A DNA stretch of 64,000 bases. Origin: JAJDXW01 sp965223775. Lineage in GTDB: Bacteria > Pseudomonadota > Gammaproteobacteria > HK1. Where the stretch lies: assembly GCA_965223775.1 (NCBI GenBank), contig OZ245021.1, positions 868,001 to 932,000 on the forward strand, written 5' to 3'. The position numbers and the translations under genes are program-made. Positions 53,591 through 62,741 of the stretch are shown here, in pieces. The notes below the pieces were generated by a model, which was not told where the DNA came from, did not search any database, and saw only the letters and a program-made list of their open reading frames with translations. The number at the start of each line of letters is the position of its first letter. Position 1 is the first letter of the stretch.

Positions 53591-54539
53591 CCGGCCATTC
53601 ACACCGAGCGACGACGGCTTTCACTTCGACCAGATGGGCGACGTCTGGTGGGCTACCGAGACGGCGTGGTTCTCGTTCCACCATGCGGACCGCAAGCTCG
53701 GCGGCTGGCTCTACACCATGGCGCGCCCGAACATCGGCATCGTCTCCGGCGGGGCCTGGATCTGGGACGATACGGCCTCTGTGCCCTGGGAAGTCCCGTT
53801 CTCGGCCAACTACACCGCTCTGCCGATCCCGAAGGACCAGGATCTCACCGACATCAGGCTGCCGACGGGGGTCTCGATCCGGGTAATCGAGCCCTGCATG
53901 TCCTATGCGCTCGGCTTCGACGACGGCGGGCGGGGACTGCTCTCGGCGGACCTTCGCTTCGACGGCGTGATGCCCCCCGAGCCCCTGACCGCCGCGGGCA
54001 CGACATTCGGCTCGGCGCATCACTTCGACCAGTTCGGGCGCGTGCATGGCCATATCGAGCTGCATGGCGAACGGATCGAGATCGATTGTCTGGGGATGCG
54101 CGACCGGACCTGGGGGCGCCGGCCCGAGAACCGGCCGCGCCGCGCCGCCTACATCACCGGAATGGCTGACCCCGACACAGGCTTCCTGGCCGTCACCAAC
54201 GTGCGGCGGGAGGGCGAGGTCGTCGCCTGCGGCTTCCTTCGCCGCGACGGCCGCACCGTCTCGCTGGCGGGCGGCGCCCGCGTCGGCGAACGCGACCCGG
54301 ACACCGGCACGACCACCCGCGTGGAGCTCCGCCTTTCCGACCAGGAAGGCCGCGAGCTCGTCGCCAGGGGCGAGCCGGTCAGCCGAATCGTCATCAACCG
54401 CCACACCTTCATCGACATCAGCAGCCTGGTGCGGTGGGACTGCGGCGGTGACGGCGTCGCCTGGGGCGAGGAGCAGGACATGTGGCCCATGCACCGTTTC
54501 GCGCGGATGATGCGGGAGAAGCGAAGCGCGGGTCAGTAA
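53583..54539 (+). CDS. Uncharacterised protein with DUF7064/DUF7065-type fold
   Basis: 318 residues, beginning inside the ligase stop region (8-base overlap), so co-translated. Aromatic, beta-rich sequence (WWATETAWFSFHHADRKLGGWLYTMARPNIGIVSGGAWIWDD; DCLGMRDRTWGRRP) resembles DUF7064/DUF7065 proteins, which share a CrtC-like beta-barrel pattern. No catalytic residues known. It ends head-on with the phosphotransferase gene, their stop codons overlapping by seven bases. Function unknown but linked with the ligase and GMC gene. Confidence 0.65.
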   Translation: MHDRPFTPSDDGFHFDQMGDVWWATETAWFSFHHADRKLGGWLYTMARPNIGIVSGGAWIWDDTASVPWEVPFSANYTALPIPKDQDLTDIRLPTGVSIRVIEPCMSYALGFDDGGRGLLSADLRFDGVMPPEPLTAAGTTFGSAHHFDQFGRVHGHIELHGERIEIDCLGMRDRTWGRRPENRPRRAAYITGMADPDTGFLAVTNVRREGEVVACGFLRRDGRTVSLAGGARVGERDPDTGTTTRVELRLSDQEGRELVARGEPVSRIVINRHTFIDISSLVRWDCGGDGVAWGEEQDMWPMHRFARMMREKRSAGQ

Positions 54540-55579
54540 CCCAGGTCCCGCGCCGCGCGGTCCAGCACCACCGGGATCGACCAGGCGGTACGCGCGAGGC
54601 GAATGTCCTCGCTCCGGCCGTCTCGATAGAGCCCCGACGCGCTCATCCAGAAGGCCGCGGATCGCATCGCGTAGAGCAGCCGATAGTAGCGGCAGACCTC
54701 TTCGTCGATGGTCAGATCCGTGGCGGCTTCGTACCGCTCGAAGAACACGTCGCGCGGCACCAGGTTGGAGAGCAGGGCGCTCCCCTCGCGGTTCAGATCG
54801 CTGAGCACGTAGGCCACGTCGTACATCGGGTCGCCGATGACCTGCAGCTCCCAGTCCAGCACGGCCGAGATTCGGTCGTCCTTGACCAGCAGGTTGCCGG
54901 TCCGGTACGCGCCGTGGACGAGCGCCAGCCGTTCGGTGACCGGCGCGTTCGCCTCCAGCCAGCACACGAGGTCGGTCACGACCGGCTCGGGGCCATGCCC
55001 GGACTCCTCGATCAAGCGCTTCCACTTGGCGACCTCGCCGAGGGCGAACTGCGTGGTCCCGGCCTCCGGCACGCCCAGGAAGTCCAGCCCCGCGGCTTGC
55101 CAGTCGATGTTGTGCAGCGTCGCCAGCGTGTCGGTGAAGCTCTCGGGCAGGACGCCGCGTTCCGCCGCCTCGGCGTAGAAGCGCCGGCCGTCACGGCCCC
55201 AGGGGTTCGGGCACTCGCCCTCGACCTTCTCCATGACGAGGAAGGGCGCGCCGAGCACGTTCGGCGTGTCTTCGTACCAGCAGGGCCGTGGCGTTCGAAG
55301 GTCGGTTCCGGCGAGGCAGGCCAGGGTCCGGTGCTGCTCGCCGAGATCCGACAGCTCGCGCAGCAGCGCGTTGCCGGGGTCGCGGCGCAGGCAGTATCCG
55401 GCCGAGCGCGCCTCGCCGCCCTCGGTCCAGTGCGCGTCGAACAGCCAGGTCTCGTGCGACCAACCGACGGCGATCCGGTGCAGGTCTCGAAGCACCATGG
55501 CGCTTGCGCCCGGGGTCTTCCCGGCCAGGTATCCGCGGATGGCTTCCGGCACCTCCTCGGCCGGCACCCGCCCGCTCAC
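54533..55579 (-). CDS. APH-family phosphotransferase with altered catalytic loop
   Basis: 348 residues of the aminoglycoside-phosphotransferase/choline-kinase family, closest to the forms found beside acyl-CoA metabolism genes. ATP-side and C-terminal features (LVMEKVEGECP; LDWELQVIGDPMYDVAYVLSDL with the metal-binding D242) are intact. The catalytic loop reads HGAYRTGN (222-229) where HGDxxxGN is expected, so the catalytic base Asp is Ala224. It is likely to be inactive as a kinase, or to use another base. Four-base overlap with the small gene upstream. Confidence 0.85.
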   Translation of the reverse strand: MSGRVPAEEVPEAIRGYLAGKTPGASAMVLRDLHRIAVGWSHETWLFDAHWTEGGEARSAGYCLRRDPGNALLRELSDLGEQHRTLACLAGTDLRTPRPCWYEDTPNVLGAPFLVMEKVEGECPNPWGRDGRRFYAEAAERGVLPESFTDTLATLHNIDWQAAGLDFLGVPEAGTTQFALGEVAKWKRLIEESGHGPEPVVTDLVCWLEANAPVTERLALVHGAYRTGNLLVKDDRISAVLDWELQVIGDPMYDVAYVLSDLNREGSALLSNLVPRDVFFERYEAATDLTIDEEVCRYYRLLYAMRSAAFWMSASGLYRDGRSEDIRLARTAWSIPVVLDRAARDLGY

Positions 55580-55980
55580 GCTGCGATTTCCATCCGGCGG
55601 TCGATGCCGCGCCGGAGATCCTGCCGGACGCGGCCCAGCAGCCGGTCGAACCGTTCCCGGCCGAGTGCGTTGCGAGCTCCGTACAGCGTTTCGATGAAGG
55701 CGCAGAGCGCGGCATCCCCGCCATCCGGCAGGGTCCGAAACGCCTCGCGCACCGGATCGGGAGCATCGGACAGGCCGGCGTCCAGCTCGGCCACGAGCGC
55801 GGCGCGGTCGGCGGCGCCGGCTTCGGCGTGCGTCTCGGCCAGCCGAAGCTCGGCCGACACCTTTTCCAGGACCACGGCGCTCAGAAATGCCTGGGTCTTC
55901 GGGTAGTCCGCCTCCACGGCAGGCCCGATCTCGCGCTTCAGCAGCCCCGCCATGCGCGAGAGCAGGTCGCTCTGGTTCAT
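55576..55980 (-). CDS. Small helical protein upstream of the phosphotransferase
   Basis: 134 residues from ATG 55980 with GGAGGCC upstream. Almost entirely helical, rich in Ala, Glu and Arg (MNQSDLLSRMAGLLKREIGPAVEADYPKTQAFLSAVVLEKVSAELRLAET), no known motif. It overlaps the phosphotransferase start as ATGA, so the two are co-translated and may interact. Not recognised. Confidence 0.65.
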   Translation of the reverse strand: MNQSDLLSRMAGLLKREIGPAVEADYPKTQAFLSAVVLEKVSAELRLAETHAEAGAADRAALVAELDAGLSDAPDPVREAFRTLPDGGDAALCAFIETLYGARNALGRERFDRLLGRVRQDLRRGIDRRMEIAA

Positions 55981-56152
55981 TGCGTGGCCTCCTGCGCGGC
56001 TTCCGCCGGTGCCCCCCTCGGATTGCCGCGGCGGCTGCGGACCCCCGCCATCCGGCGATCTTCCCGGCCGATGATCGTCCGCGGGGTACGAGCGACCATC
56101 GGACTCCTTGCCGAGTCGCATCTCGTCACGCCCGACTCGTTGGTGTCAGCCA

Positions 56153-56392
56153 GTCCGGAAAAATCACCGATTTTCTGCTGCGGACGCCAATCCGTCGCTT
56201 CGCGCTCCCAAGGTCGCCGCGGTAGCGGGCCGTACTCCCTCAAGCCGCTTCGACAGCGCGAACGCGCTAGTGTCGGCTACGCCTTCAGCCAGCGCGTAAG
56301 CGCTCTTGCGGTCCGTGCGGCCCGCTACCACGGCATTCTGCTTCGCAGCTTCGCGGCGCCCTCGCGACGAAAATCGGTGATTTTTCCGGGCC
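56153..56392 (+). repeat. Fold-back (MITE-like) repeat, copy C
   Basis: 240 bases. Outer arms GGAAAAATCACCGATTTTC and its exact complement; inner arms GGTAGCGGGCCG and CGGCCCGCTACC. The core CTCCCTCAAGCCGCTTCGAC onwards matches copies A and B, and the right third matches copy B reversed. Together with flanking sequence it fills most of the 55981-56499 gap, in which no gene was recognised. Confidence 0.85.
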
Positions 56393-56499
56393 AGGCGCGC
56401 CAAGTCTGCACGGCGCTCGCCCGCAACCATGACCGCCATCCATGAGGAATGCATGTGCCGCGTGGCGCTGGTCCGTTCCAGGGGGTCGCCGGGAGCCGA

Positions 56500-56982
56500 T
56501 CACGCCCCGCGGAGCGCTTCGTGCAGCAGCGCGAGCGCGGCTCTCGTGAACTCCCACATGTTGGCTTCGCGGTCGTTGCGCCCGGTCTCGAGGGTGAGGA
56601 CACGCTCGACCGGCCCGGACACGGCGAGACAGGTGTGCCCCGCCGCGTCGCCGTAGCGGTTGCCGGTCGGCCCGGTCGCCCCGGTCTCGGCGAGCCCCCA
56701 TGTCGTCCCGAGGCGCTCGCGGATGGTGCGCGCCCCGATCTCGGCGTAGGGCTCCGACGAGGACCGCGTCTCGGCCGCAAGCTCGGCCGGCAGCGAGAGC
56801 AGCCCGTGCCGCGACGCCCCGGTGTACACCACCGCCCCGCCGACGAAGTACGCCGATGCGCCGGGGACCGCGAGCAGGGCGGCGGAGATGAGGCCGCCGG
56901 TCGAGGATTCGCTCACCGCGACCGTCTCGCCGCGCTGCTTGAGAAGGGCGCCCAGATCGCGCGCCATGGGTTCGAGTTTCAT
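56500..56982 (-). CDS. CinA C-terminal domain protein (NMN amidohydrolase type)
   Basis: 160 residues from ATG 56982. Stand-alone CinA-C/PncC domain: LLKQRGETVAVSESSTGGLISAALLAVPGASAYFVGGAVVYTGASRH, then WGLAETGATGPTGNRYGDAAGHTCLAV. The catalytic Ser of the SESSTGG motif is present. It deamidates nicotinamide mononucleotide for NAD salvage. A GTG four codons upstream is an alternative start. Lies just downstream of the hydrolase/HyuB/HyuA operon. Confidence 0.9.
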   Translation of the reverse strand: MKLEPMARDLGALLKQRGETVAVSESSTGGLISAALLAVPGASAYFVGGAVVYTGASRHGLLSLPAELAAETRSSSEPYAEIGARTIRERLGTTWGLAETGATGPTGNRYGDAAGHTCLAVSGPVERVLTLETGRNDREANMWEFTRAALALLHEALRGA

Positions 56983-57012
56983 GAGGATGCGCACTCCGTG
57001 GCGGGACGGGGG

Positions 57013-57876
57013 TCACAGGTCCATCATGCGGACCATCGCTCGGGCGAGGGGGCTCTCGGGATCGCCGACCGCGCGGCTGATGTCGAAGTGGTCGTGGCCC
57101 GGCATCACCATGTATTCGCACTCGATGCCCTGCGCCCGGCAAAGGGCCGCGTAGTCTTCCGACATCTTGATCCAGAGCCGCGGCTCGGTTCCGCCCACCG
57201 CGACGAGAAGGGGGAGCGCGCGCCGCGGCGGATTGCGCAGGGGGCTCAAGCGACGCGCCGCCTCCGGCTCGAGGCGCACTTCCTCGTTCACCGTGATGTC
57301 GAGCACCGGCTCGCAGTCCATCACCCCCGTGATCGGGGTCGCGCCCTTGATGATGTCCGCGGGAAGGCCGTCCGCTTCCCAGTCGTGGGCGAGGGCCATG
57401 GCGGTGAGATGGCCGCCCGCGGAGTTGCCGGAGACGTAGAGACGCGCCGGGTCACCGCCGTAGTCCGCGATGTTCCGCCAGGTCCAGGCGATCGACCGGT
57501 TGGACTGCTCGACGATGGTGTCGAGGGTGACGGCCGGACAGAGGTCGTAGTTGATGACCACCGTCGTCGCACCAGCGGGCTGAAAGACGTCGGCGATGAA
57601 GCTGTAGTCGTTCTTGTCCATCGCGCGCCAGTAGCCGCCGTGGATGAAGAGCTGGACCGGCGCGCCCGGCCCCGATCCCGGATTCGCGGCCGGAAAGATG
57701 TCGAGGGTCTCGTTCTCGCCCGGGCCGTAGCGCACGTCGAGCGTGCAATCGAGCCGGGCCCGGGCTTCGGCCGAGGCGGCGGCGCCGGCGGCAAGGCGCT
57801 CGTCGAGATTCCTGGCCGTCGTGCGGGGATTGAATTCGAGCTCGAGCGCTTCGGGAGAGAGGTTCTCGTAGGTCAT
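57013..57876 (-). CDS. Alpha/beta hydrolase (kynurenine formamidase/esterase-like)
   Basis: 287 residues from ATG 57876, overlapping the HyuB stop by four bases (ATGA). Oxyanion motif HGGYW, nucleophile Ser in SGNSAGGHL, and a C-terminal PGHDHFDI with the catalytic His. Similar to arylformamidases and carboxylesterases of the HGG type. Third gene of a HyuA-HyuB-hydrolase operon, so it may act on a product or ester related to the hydantoin-type substrate. Confidence 0.85.
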   Translation of the reverse strand: MTYENLSPEALELEFNPRTTARNLDERLAAGAAASAEARARLDCTLDVRYGPGENETLDIFPAANPGSGPGAPVQLFIHGGYWRAMDKNDYSFIADVFQPAGATTVVINYDLCPAVTLDTIVEQSNRSIAWTWRNIADYGGDPARLYVSGNSAGGHLTAMALAHDWEADGLPADIIKGATPITGVMDCEPVLDITVNEEVRLEPEAARRLSPLRNPPRRALPLLVAVGGTEPRLWIKMSEDYAALCRAQGIECEYMVMPGHDHFDISRAVGDPESPLARAMVRMMDL

Positions 57877-59567
57877 GGCGTGTTCCCCGTATCGATTCCG
57901 TAGGTCTCGCGGGCGGCGCCCGCCGTCACGTACCCGTCCGCGAGGTCGCGGCGGATGGCCTCCTCGTCCCGCTCGGCCGGCGGGCCGTAGCCGCCCGCCC
58001 CGCTCAGCCGGAAGCTGAGGACGTCGCCCCGCACGAGGTCGCGGGTCTCCTTGGAAGCGAGCCGCTCGGCCTCCCGGCCGGGATTCAGCACGGTCTCGGC
58101 CCGATTTCCCGGGAGCCCGCCGGCGAGGCCGGGCGGGGCATGGCGGTGCCGGTCCCCGGAGAGCGAGACCGTGGCGCGGCTCGCGAGGAGCTCGACGTCC
58201 TTGCGGACCCCGCAGCCGCCCCGGAACCGGCCCGCTCCCGCCGAGTTCGGAACGAACTCCAGGCGCTTGACGCGGATCGGAGCCTGGGACTCGTGCACCT
58301 CCACCGGGATGTTGGTCGCATTGAAGACCGGGCAGAGCGCCTCGGCTCCGTCCCGGTTCGAGCGCCCGCCGTAGCCGCCGTAGATGACATCGTAGAAGAC
58401 GAAGGGGCGGTTTCCGCGTCCCGGACGGTCGTCCACCCCTCCCATCACGGGGTTGCTCCAGTGCGAGAAGCTCGCCATCGCGGGCTCCGGGCGCATCCTG
58501 GCGAACGCGCCGCACACCACTTCGAACATCCGGATCTGGTTGATGGCGCGACCGCTGCTCGGGGCGGGGAACTCCGGGTTGAAGAAAGATCCCGGGCGGG
58601 CGCGCACCTCGACGGGCCGGTTCACGCCCTCGTTCTGCGGCAGGTGCGGATCGGTGAACACCTTGACCGCGAATCCCGAATAGGCCCGGGTGTAGTTGAT
58701 GTAGGAGTTGATGCCGGCTTCCACCTGGCCGCTGCTGCCCGACCAGTCGAGGACGATCGAATCGCCGTCCACCGTGACCTCGACGTGGAAGCGGAGGGGC
58801 TCGCCGGCCCGCGCGTCGTCGTCCATGAAGTCCTCGTGGCTCCAGGTCCCGTTCGGAAGGGAAGAGATGAGCTCGCGCATCCGCGCCTCGGAGCGGTCCA
58901 GGATGGTCTCGATGGCCGCCTCCACGAGGTCGAAGCCGTACTTGCGGATGAGCCCGGAATACCGCTCGGCCGCGACCGCGTTGGCGTTGCGCTGGGCGAA
59001 GAGGTCGCCGCGCACGATCTCGGGCATCCGGACGTTGCCGAGGATGAGCCGGAGGACGTCTTCCTGGAGCTCGCCGGCGCGGGCGATGCGCACCGGGAGG
59101 ATGCGGAGCCCCTCCTGAAACGCTTCGCGCACGTCCACGATCTGGGAGCCCGGCACCGCTCCCCCCATGTCGACGTGGTGGGCGATGTTGACCGCGAACC
59201 CGGCGAGGCGTCCGTCCACGAACAGGGGCGACGTCATGAAGCAGTCCGGGTAGTGCCCCGACCCCATGAAGGAGTCGTTGAGGAGGATGCAGTCGCCGGG
59301 CTCGAAGTCCCCGGGGGCGAAGTGGTCGAGGACGTGCCCCACCACGTAGGGCATGGACCCGAGGTGCCCGGGCGAGAAGTTGCCCTGGGCGACGAGCCGT
59401 CCCCGCGCGTCGAAGATGCCGGTGGAGAAGTCGTCTCCCTCGCGCACCGCGGCCGAATAGGCGGTGTGGCGGAGGGTGGTTCCCATGTCGTCCGCGACGG
59501 AGATGAGCCCGTTCCAGAGGACACTCAGGGTCACCGGATCGATGGTTGATGCGCCTCCGTTCTTCAT
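57873..59567 (-). CDS. hyuB: Hydantoinase/oxoprolinase subunit B
   Basis: 564 residues from ATG 59567 (ATGA overlap with HyuA). HyuB family: IDPVTLSVLWNGLISVADDMGTTLRHTAYS, REGDDFSTGIFDARGRLVAQGN, GHLGSMPYVVGHVLDHF, PGDCILLNDSFMGSGHYPDCFM and NIAHHVDMGG. The C-terminus SFRLSGAGGYGPPAERDEEAIRRDLADGYVT is typical. With HyuA it performs ATP-dependent ring opening of hydantoins or 5-oxoproline. Confidence 0.93.
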   Translation of the reverse strand: MKNGGASTIDPVTLSVLWNGLISVADDMGTTLRHTAYSAAVREGDDFSTGIFDARGRLVAQGNFSPGHLGSMPYVVGHVLDHFAPGDFEPGDCILLNDSFMGSGHYPDCFMTSPLFVDGRLAGFAVNIAHHVDMGGAVPGSQIVDVREAFQEGLRILPVRIARAGELQEDVLRLILGNVRMPEIVRGDLFAQRNANAVAAERYSGLIRKYGFDLVEAAIETILDRSEARMRELISSLPNGTWSHEDFMDDDARAGEPLRFHVEVTVDGDSIVLDWSGSSGQVEAGINSYINYTRAYSGFAVKVFTDPHLPQNEGVNRPVEVRARPGSFFNPEFPAPSSGRAINQIRMFEVVCGAFARMRPEPAMASFSHWSNPVMGGVDDRPGRGNRPFVFYDVIYGGYGGRSNRDGAEALCPVFNATNIPVEVHESQAPIRVKRLEFVPNSAGAGRFRGGCGVRKDVELLASRATVSLSGDRHRHAPPGLAGGLPGNRAETVLNPGREAERLASKETRDLVRGDVLSFRLSGAGGYGPPAERDEEAIRRDLADGYVTAGAARETYGIDTGNTP

Positions 59568-61828
59568 CCGCCTGATTCCCTCGCCGATACCTCGATGAGA
59601 AGGTTCCCACTCCCGCTCACCCGGGCGGTATCGCCGGCGGGGAGAAGGGTGGTCGACTCGCGCTCGGCCACGATGGCCGGCCCCGCGAGCCGATCGCCGG
59701 CGCGAAGGGCGTTCCGGTCGAATACCGGCCAGTCGGCCCAATCTCCCCGACCCGACGCCTCCGGCAGCCAGGCGCAGACCGTTCCGATCGGTTCGGGGCG
59801 CGCGGAACCGGGCGCGCGCGTGCCGTCCGCGGTCTCCCCGGACCCGGCCGGCCCCCAATCCACGCCCGGGATCTCGCCGGGGTCCGGTTTCCCATCCGCC
59901 CCCCGGCTTGCCGGCTCGTCCGGGGTCGTGCCCGCGACCGAACCCGATCCTCCGTCCCGGCTCGCGCGTCGTTCCATCCCGGCTGCCCCGGCCGGTGCTT
60001 CGCCGGGGACGCCGGTGAGGAACCAGTCCGTCCCCTCCACCGGCTGGTCGCGCTGGGCGTAACCGTACTCCGCCTCGTAGCGGGAGTCGAAGGCCTCGCG
60101 GGTCCGTTTCGGGAACTTGTCGTCGATCGCTCCCCCGGGGAGGGGAATGCGCAGCTCGAATCCCTGTCCCGCATACCGCAGGTGCGCGTGGCGTTGCCAA
60201 GCGACCGAGGGGGCCGACTCGCCGATGAGGTCGCGGGCGCGTGCCTCGAGATCGGCGAAGAGCCCGGCCAGGTCTCCGGCCGCTCCCGGGGTGTCCAGCT
60301 CGATCGTCCGCGTGAGGGAAACGGTGAGGCTGCGCTCCGCCTCGAGCAGTCCGATGGCGGACGCGACCCCCGCTCCCCGCGGAACGATGACCCGCGGAAT
60401 CCCGAGCGCCCGGGCGAGCTCGCAGGCGTGGAGCGGTCCCGCGCCGCCGAACGCCACCATGGCGTAGTCGCGCGGGTCGCGCCCGCGCTCGATGGACATC
60501 GAGCGGAGCGCCCGCTCCATGTTCGCGTTGGCGATGCGATGCACTCCCCACGCCGCGGCGACGAGGTCGAGGCCGAGCGGCTCGCCGATCTGCTCCCGGG
60601 TCGCGCGTTCGGCCGCCGCGCGGTCGATCCGGATCTGGCCGCCCGCGAAGGACTCCGGGTCGAGATAGCCGAGAACGAGGTTCGCATCGGTCAAGGTCGC
60701 CCGCCCGCCGCCCCGGCCGTAGCAAACGGGCCCCGGCTCCGCTCCCGCGCTCTGCGGCCCGACTGCGACGACGCCGAGCCCGGCAGATGCGATGCTGCCG
60801 CCGCCGGCTCCGATCTCGACGAGCTCCACGGCCGGAACGTCGAGGGGCAGCCCGCTCCACTTGCGCAGGTTCACCCCGTCCACCTCGAACGTCGAGGCAA
60901 TCGCCGGCTCCCCGCCGTCGATGACCCCGACCTTGGCGGTAGTCCCGCCCATGTCGAACGTGACCACGTGCTCCACGTCCTCCCGCGCCCCCGTCGCCCG
61001 GCACGCGAGCACCCCGGCGGCCGGTCCCGACTCGATGATGTTGACCGGGTACTCGCGGGCGAGCGCAGGGGTCGTGAGCCCTCCGTTGGACTGCATGACG
61101 CGGAGCTCGCCCGCGAAGCCGAGGGAGGTGAAGGCGGCCTCCAGCCCGGCGAGGAACCGGCCGATGATCGGCCTGACGTAGGCGTTGGCAACGACGGTGC
61201 TGGTCCGCTCGTACTCGCGCCGGCGGGGCGATACGTCCGAGGAGATCGATATCGACACCGCCCGGTTTCGCGGCGGCCCGCCCAGACGCTCCGCGAGGAG
61301 CGTTCCCACCGCCTGTTCGTGGGTCGGATTGGCGTAGGCGTGGAGGAGACATACCGCGACGCTCTCCACCTCGTCGGCAGCGAGCCGTTCGGCCACCGCG
61401 GTGACCGACTCCGGGTCGAGCGGGCGCAGCACCTCTCCGTCGTGGGCGATCCGCTCCTCCACCTCGAAAATCGCGCGCCGAGGCACGAGGGGCCGGGGCT
61501 TGTCGAGCCAGAGGTCGTAGGTGTCGAAGCGCTTCGACCGCCCCATGATGAGCACGTCGCGGAATCCACGGGTGGTGACGAGGGCGGTGCGCCCGCCCTT
61601 GCGTTCCAGGATGGCGTTGGTCGCGACGGTGGTCGCGATCAGGATCTCGCCGACCTCCGCGAGGCTGAACGCACGGGCCGAAGCGAGCCGGTCAATGCCC
61701 TCCAGGGTGGCGCGCGCCGGGTCGGAGGGGGTGCTGAGGGTCTTCGCGAACCACGAGGCGCCGCTCGCCTCGTCGCGGAGAACGAAGTCGGTGAAGGTGC
61801 CGCCGGTGTCAATTGCAAGCCGCAGCAT
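59564..61828 (-). CDS. hyuA: Hydantoinase/oxoprolinase subunit A
   Basis: 754 residues. Actin/ASKHA-type ATPase domain: MLRLAIDTGGTFTDFVL, GKSxx-like ATTVATNAILERKGGRTALVTTRGFRDVLIMGR, and VVTFDMGGTTAKVGVIDGG near residue 295. HyuA/oxoprolinase domain follows. An unusual low-complexity Gly/Ala/Pro-rich segment (about residues 605-690, including PAGAAGMERRASRDGGSGS) interrupts the C-terminal domain. First gene of the operon with HyuB. Confidence 0.93.
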   Translation of the reverse strand: MLRLAIDTGGTFTDFVLRDEASGASWFAKTLSTPSDPARATLEGIDRLASARAFSLAEVGEILIATTVATNAILERKGGRTALVTTRGFRDVLIMGRSKRFDTYDLWLDKPRPLVPRRAIFEVEERIAHDGEVLRPLDPESVTAVAERLAADEVESVAVCLLHAYANPTHEQAVGTLLAERLGGPPRNRAVSISISSDVSPRRREYERTSTVVANAYVRPIIGRFLAGLEAAFTSLGFAGELRVMQSNGGLTTPALAREYPVNIIESGPAAGVLACRATGAREDVEHVVTFDMGGTTAKVGVIDGGEPAIASTFEVDGVNLRKWSGLPLDVPAVELVEIGAGGGSIASAGLGVVAVGPQSAGAEPGPVCYGRGGGRATLTDANLVLGYLDPESFAGGQIRIDRAAAERATREQIGEPLGLDLVAAAWGVHRIANANMERALRSMSIERGRDPRDYAMVAFGGAGPLHACELARALGIPRVIVPRGAGVASAIGLLEAERSLTVSLTRTIELDTPGAAGDLAGLFADLEARARDLIGESAPSVAWQRHAHLRYAGQGFELRIPLPGGAIDDKFPKRTREAFDSRYEAEYGYAQRDQPVEGTDWFLTGVPGEAPAGAAGMERRASRDGGSGSVAGTTPDEPASRGADGKPDPGEIPGVDWGPAGSGETADGTRAPGSARPEPIGTVCAWLPEASGRGDWADWPVFDRNALRAGDRLAGPAIVAERESTTLLPAGDTARVSGSGNLLIEVSARESGG

Positions 61829-61861
61829 GGGCCGTCGCCCGTTCCATCCCCGGTGCCGGTG

Positions 61862-62710
61862 CTACTTCCCGGTGAACTTCGGCCGTTCCTTGGCGAGGAA
61901 CGCCCGGAACCCGATCTGGAAGTCCTCGGTGTCATAGCAGTCGAAGCCCTCGTCGCGTTCCTCTCCGGTGAGCGGGCGCGGGTCGAGCAGCCGGTGGATG
62001 AACTTCTTGTGCCAGCGGGCGGAGAGCGGGGCACCCTCGGCGATGCTCGCCGCCATGCGGTGAGCGGTGGGCTCCACCTCGTCGTCGGGCACCGCCCGGT
62101 TGACGAGGCCGAGCCGAAGCGCGTCCTCGGCCCCGAATACCTCGCCGAGAAGCAGGATCTCCAGCATGGCGTTGGCGCCGAGCTTGGCGACCAGCGGCGC
62201 AAGCTCGTCCGGCGACTCGACGAGGCCGAGCCGTTTCACGGGCACCCCGAAGCGGCTGGAGGCGCCGCACACCCGGAGATCGCACATGACCGCGACCCCG
62301 AGTCCCCCGCCCACGCAATCACCCTCGATGAGCGCGATGGTCGGGTGGCGGCAGGCGCGTACCGCCTCGAGGGCGGCCCCGAGGATCCCGGCGTAGATCC
62401 GCCCGCGCCGCTTGTTGACCCGCCACGTCGCGAACTCGCTGATGTCCGCCCCGGCGCTGAACGCCCTGCCGCCCGCTCCACGCAGGATCACGCAGCGGAC
62501 CCCGGCGTCGGCGTCGAGCTCCGCCATCGCATCCTGGAGCCCCAGGGCGATCTCGACGCTGAGTGCGTTTCGCCGAGCCGGAGAGTCGATGACGACGGTG
62601 GCGATCGCGCCGTCCCGCGATACCCGCACCCGCGCGGGGTTCGCGCCATCCGACGTCTGCGCCGCCGGGGTGGTCCGCGCCGCCCGGATCCGGGCCGCTT
62701 CCTTCGTCAT
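61862..62710 (-). CDS. Enoyl-CoA hydratase/isomerase family protein
   Basis: 282 residues from ATG 62710 with AAGGAG upstream. Crotonase fold: VVIDSPARRNALSVEIALGLQDAM, RAFSAGADISEF and IEGDCVGGGLGVAVMCDLRV supply the oxyanion hole. In place of the first catalytic Glu of enoyl-CoA hydratase, this stretch has Val (GLGVAV), and the second site reads VKRLGLVESPDELA, so activity may be isomerase- or lyase-like. 33 bases from the HyuA start in the same direction. Confidence 0.85.
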   Translation of the reverse strand: MTKEAARIRAARTTPAAQTSDGANPARVRVSRDGAIATVVIDSPARRNALSVEIALGLQDAMAELDADAGVRCVILRGAGGRAFSAGADISEFATWRVNKRRGRIYAGILGAALEAVRACRHPTIALIEGDCVGGGLGVAVMCDLRVCGASSRFGVPVKRLGLVESPDELAPLVAKLGANAMLEILLLGEVFGAEDALRLGLVNRAVPDDEVEPTAHRMAASIAEGAPLSARWHKKFIHRLLDPRPLTGEERDEGFDCYDTEDFQIGFRAFLAKERPKFTGK

Positions 62711-62741
62711 CGTGTGCTCCTTCGTTGCTGGCCGGCGGTGG

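Noticed and set aside
57013..59610. An 865-codon fusion ending in the alpha/beta hydrolase
   Set aside because: The N-terminal 580 residues are Arg/Gly-rich shadow of hyuB; the real hydrolase starts at ATG 57876.
57873..61352. A single 1159-codon protein spanning HyuB and beyond
   Set aside because: Only the part from ATG 59567 reads as HyuB; upstream codons are an alternative frame of hyuA. The two genes overlap by four bases instead.
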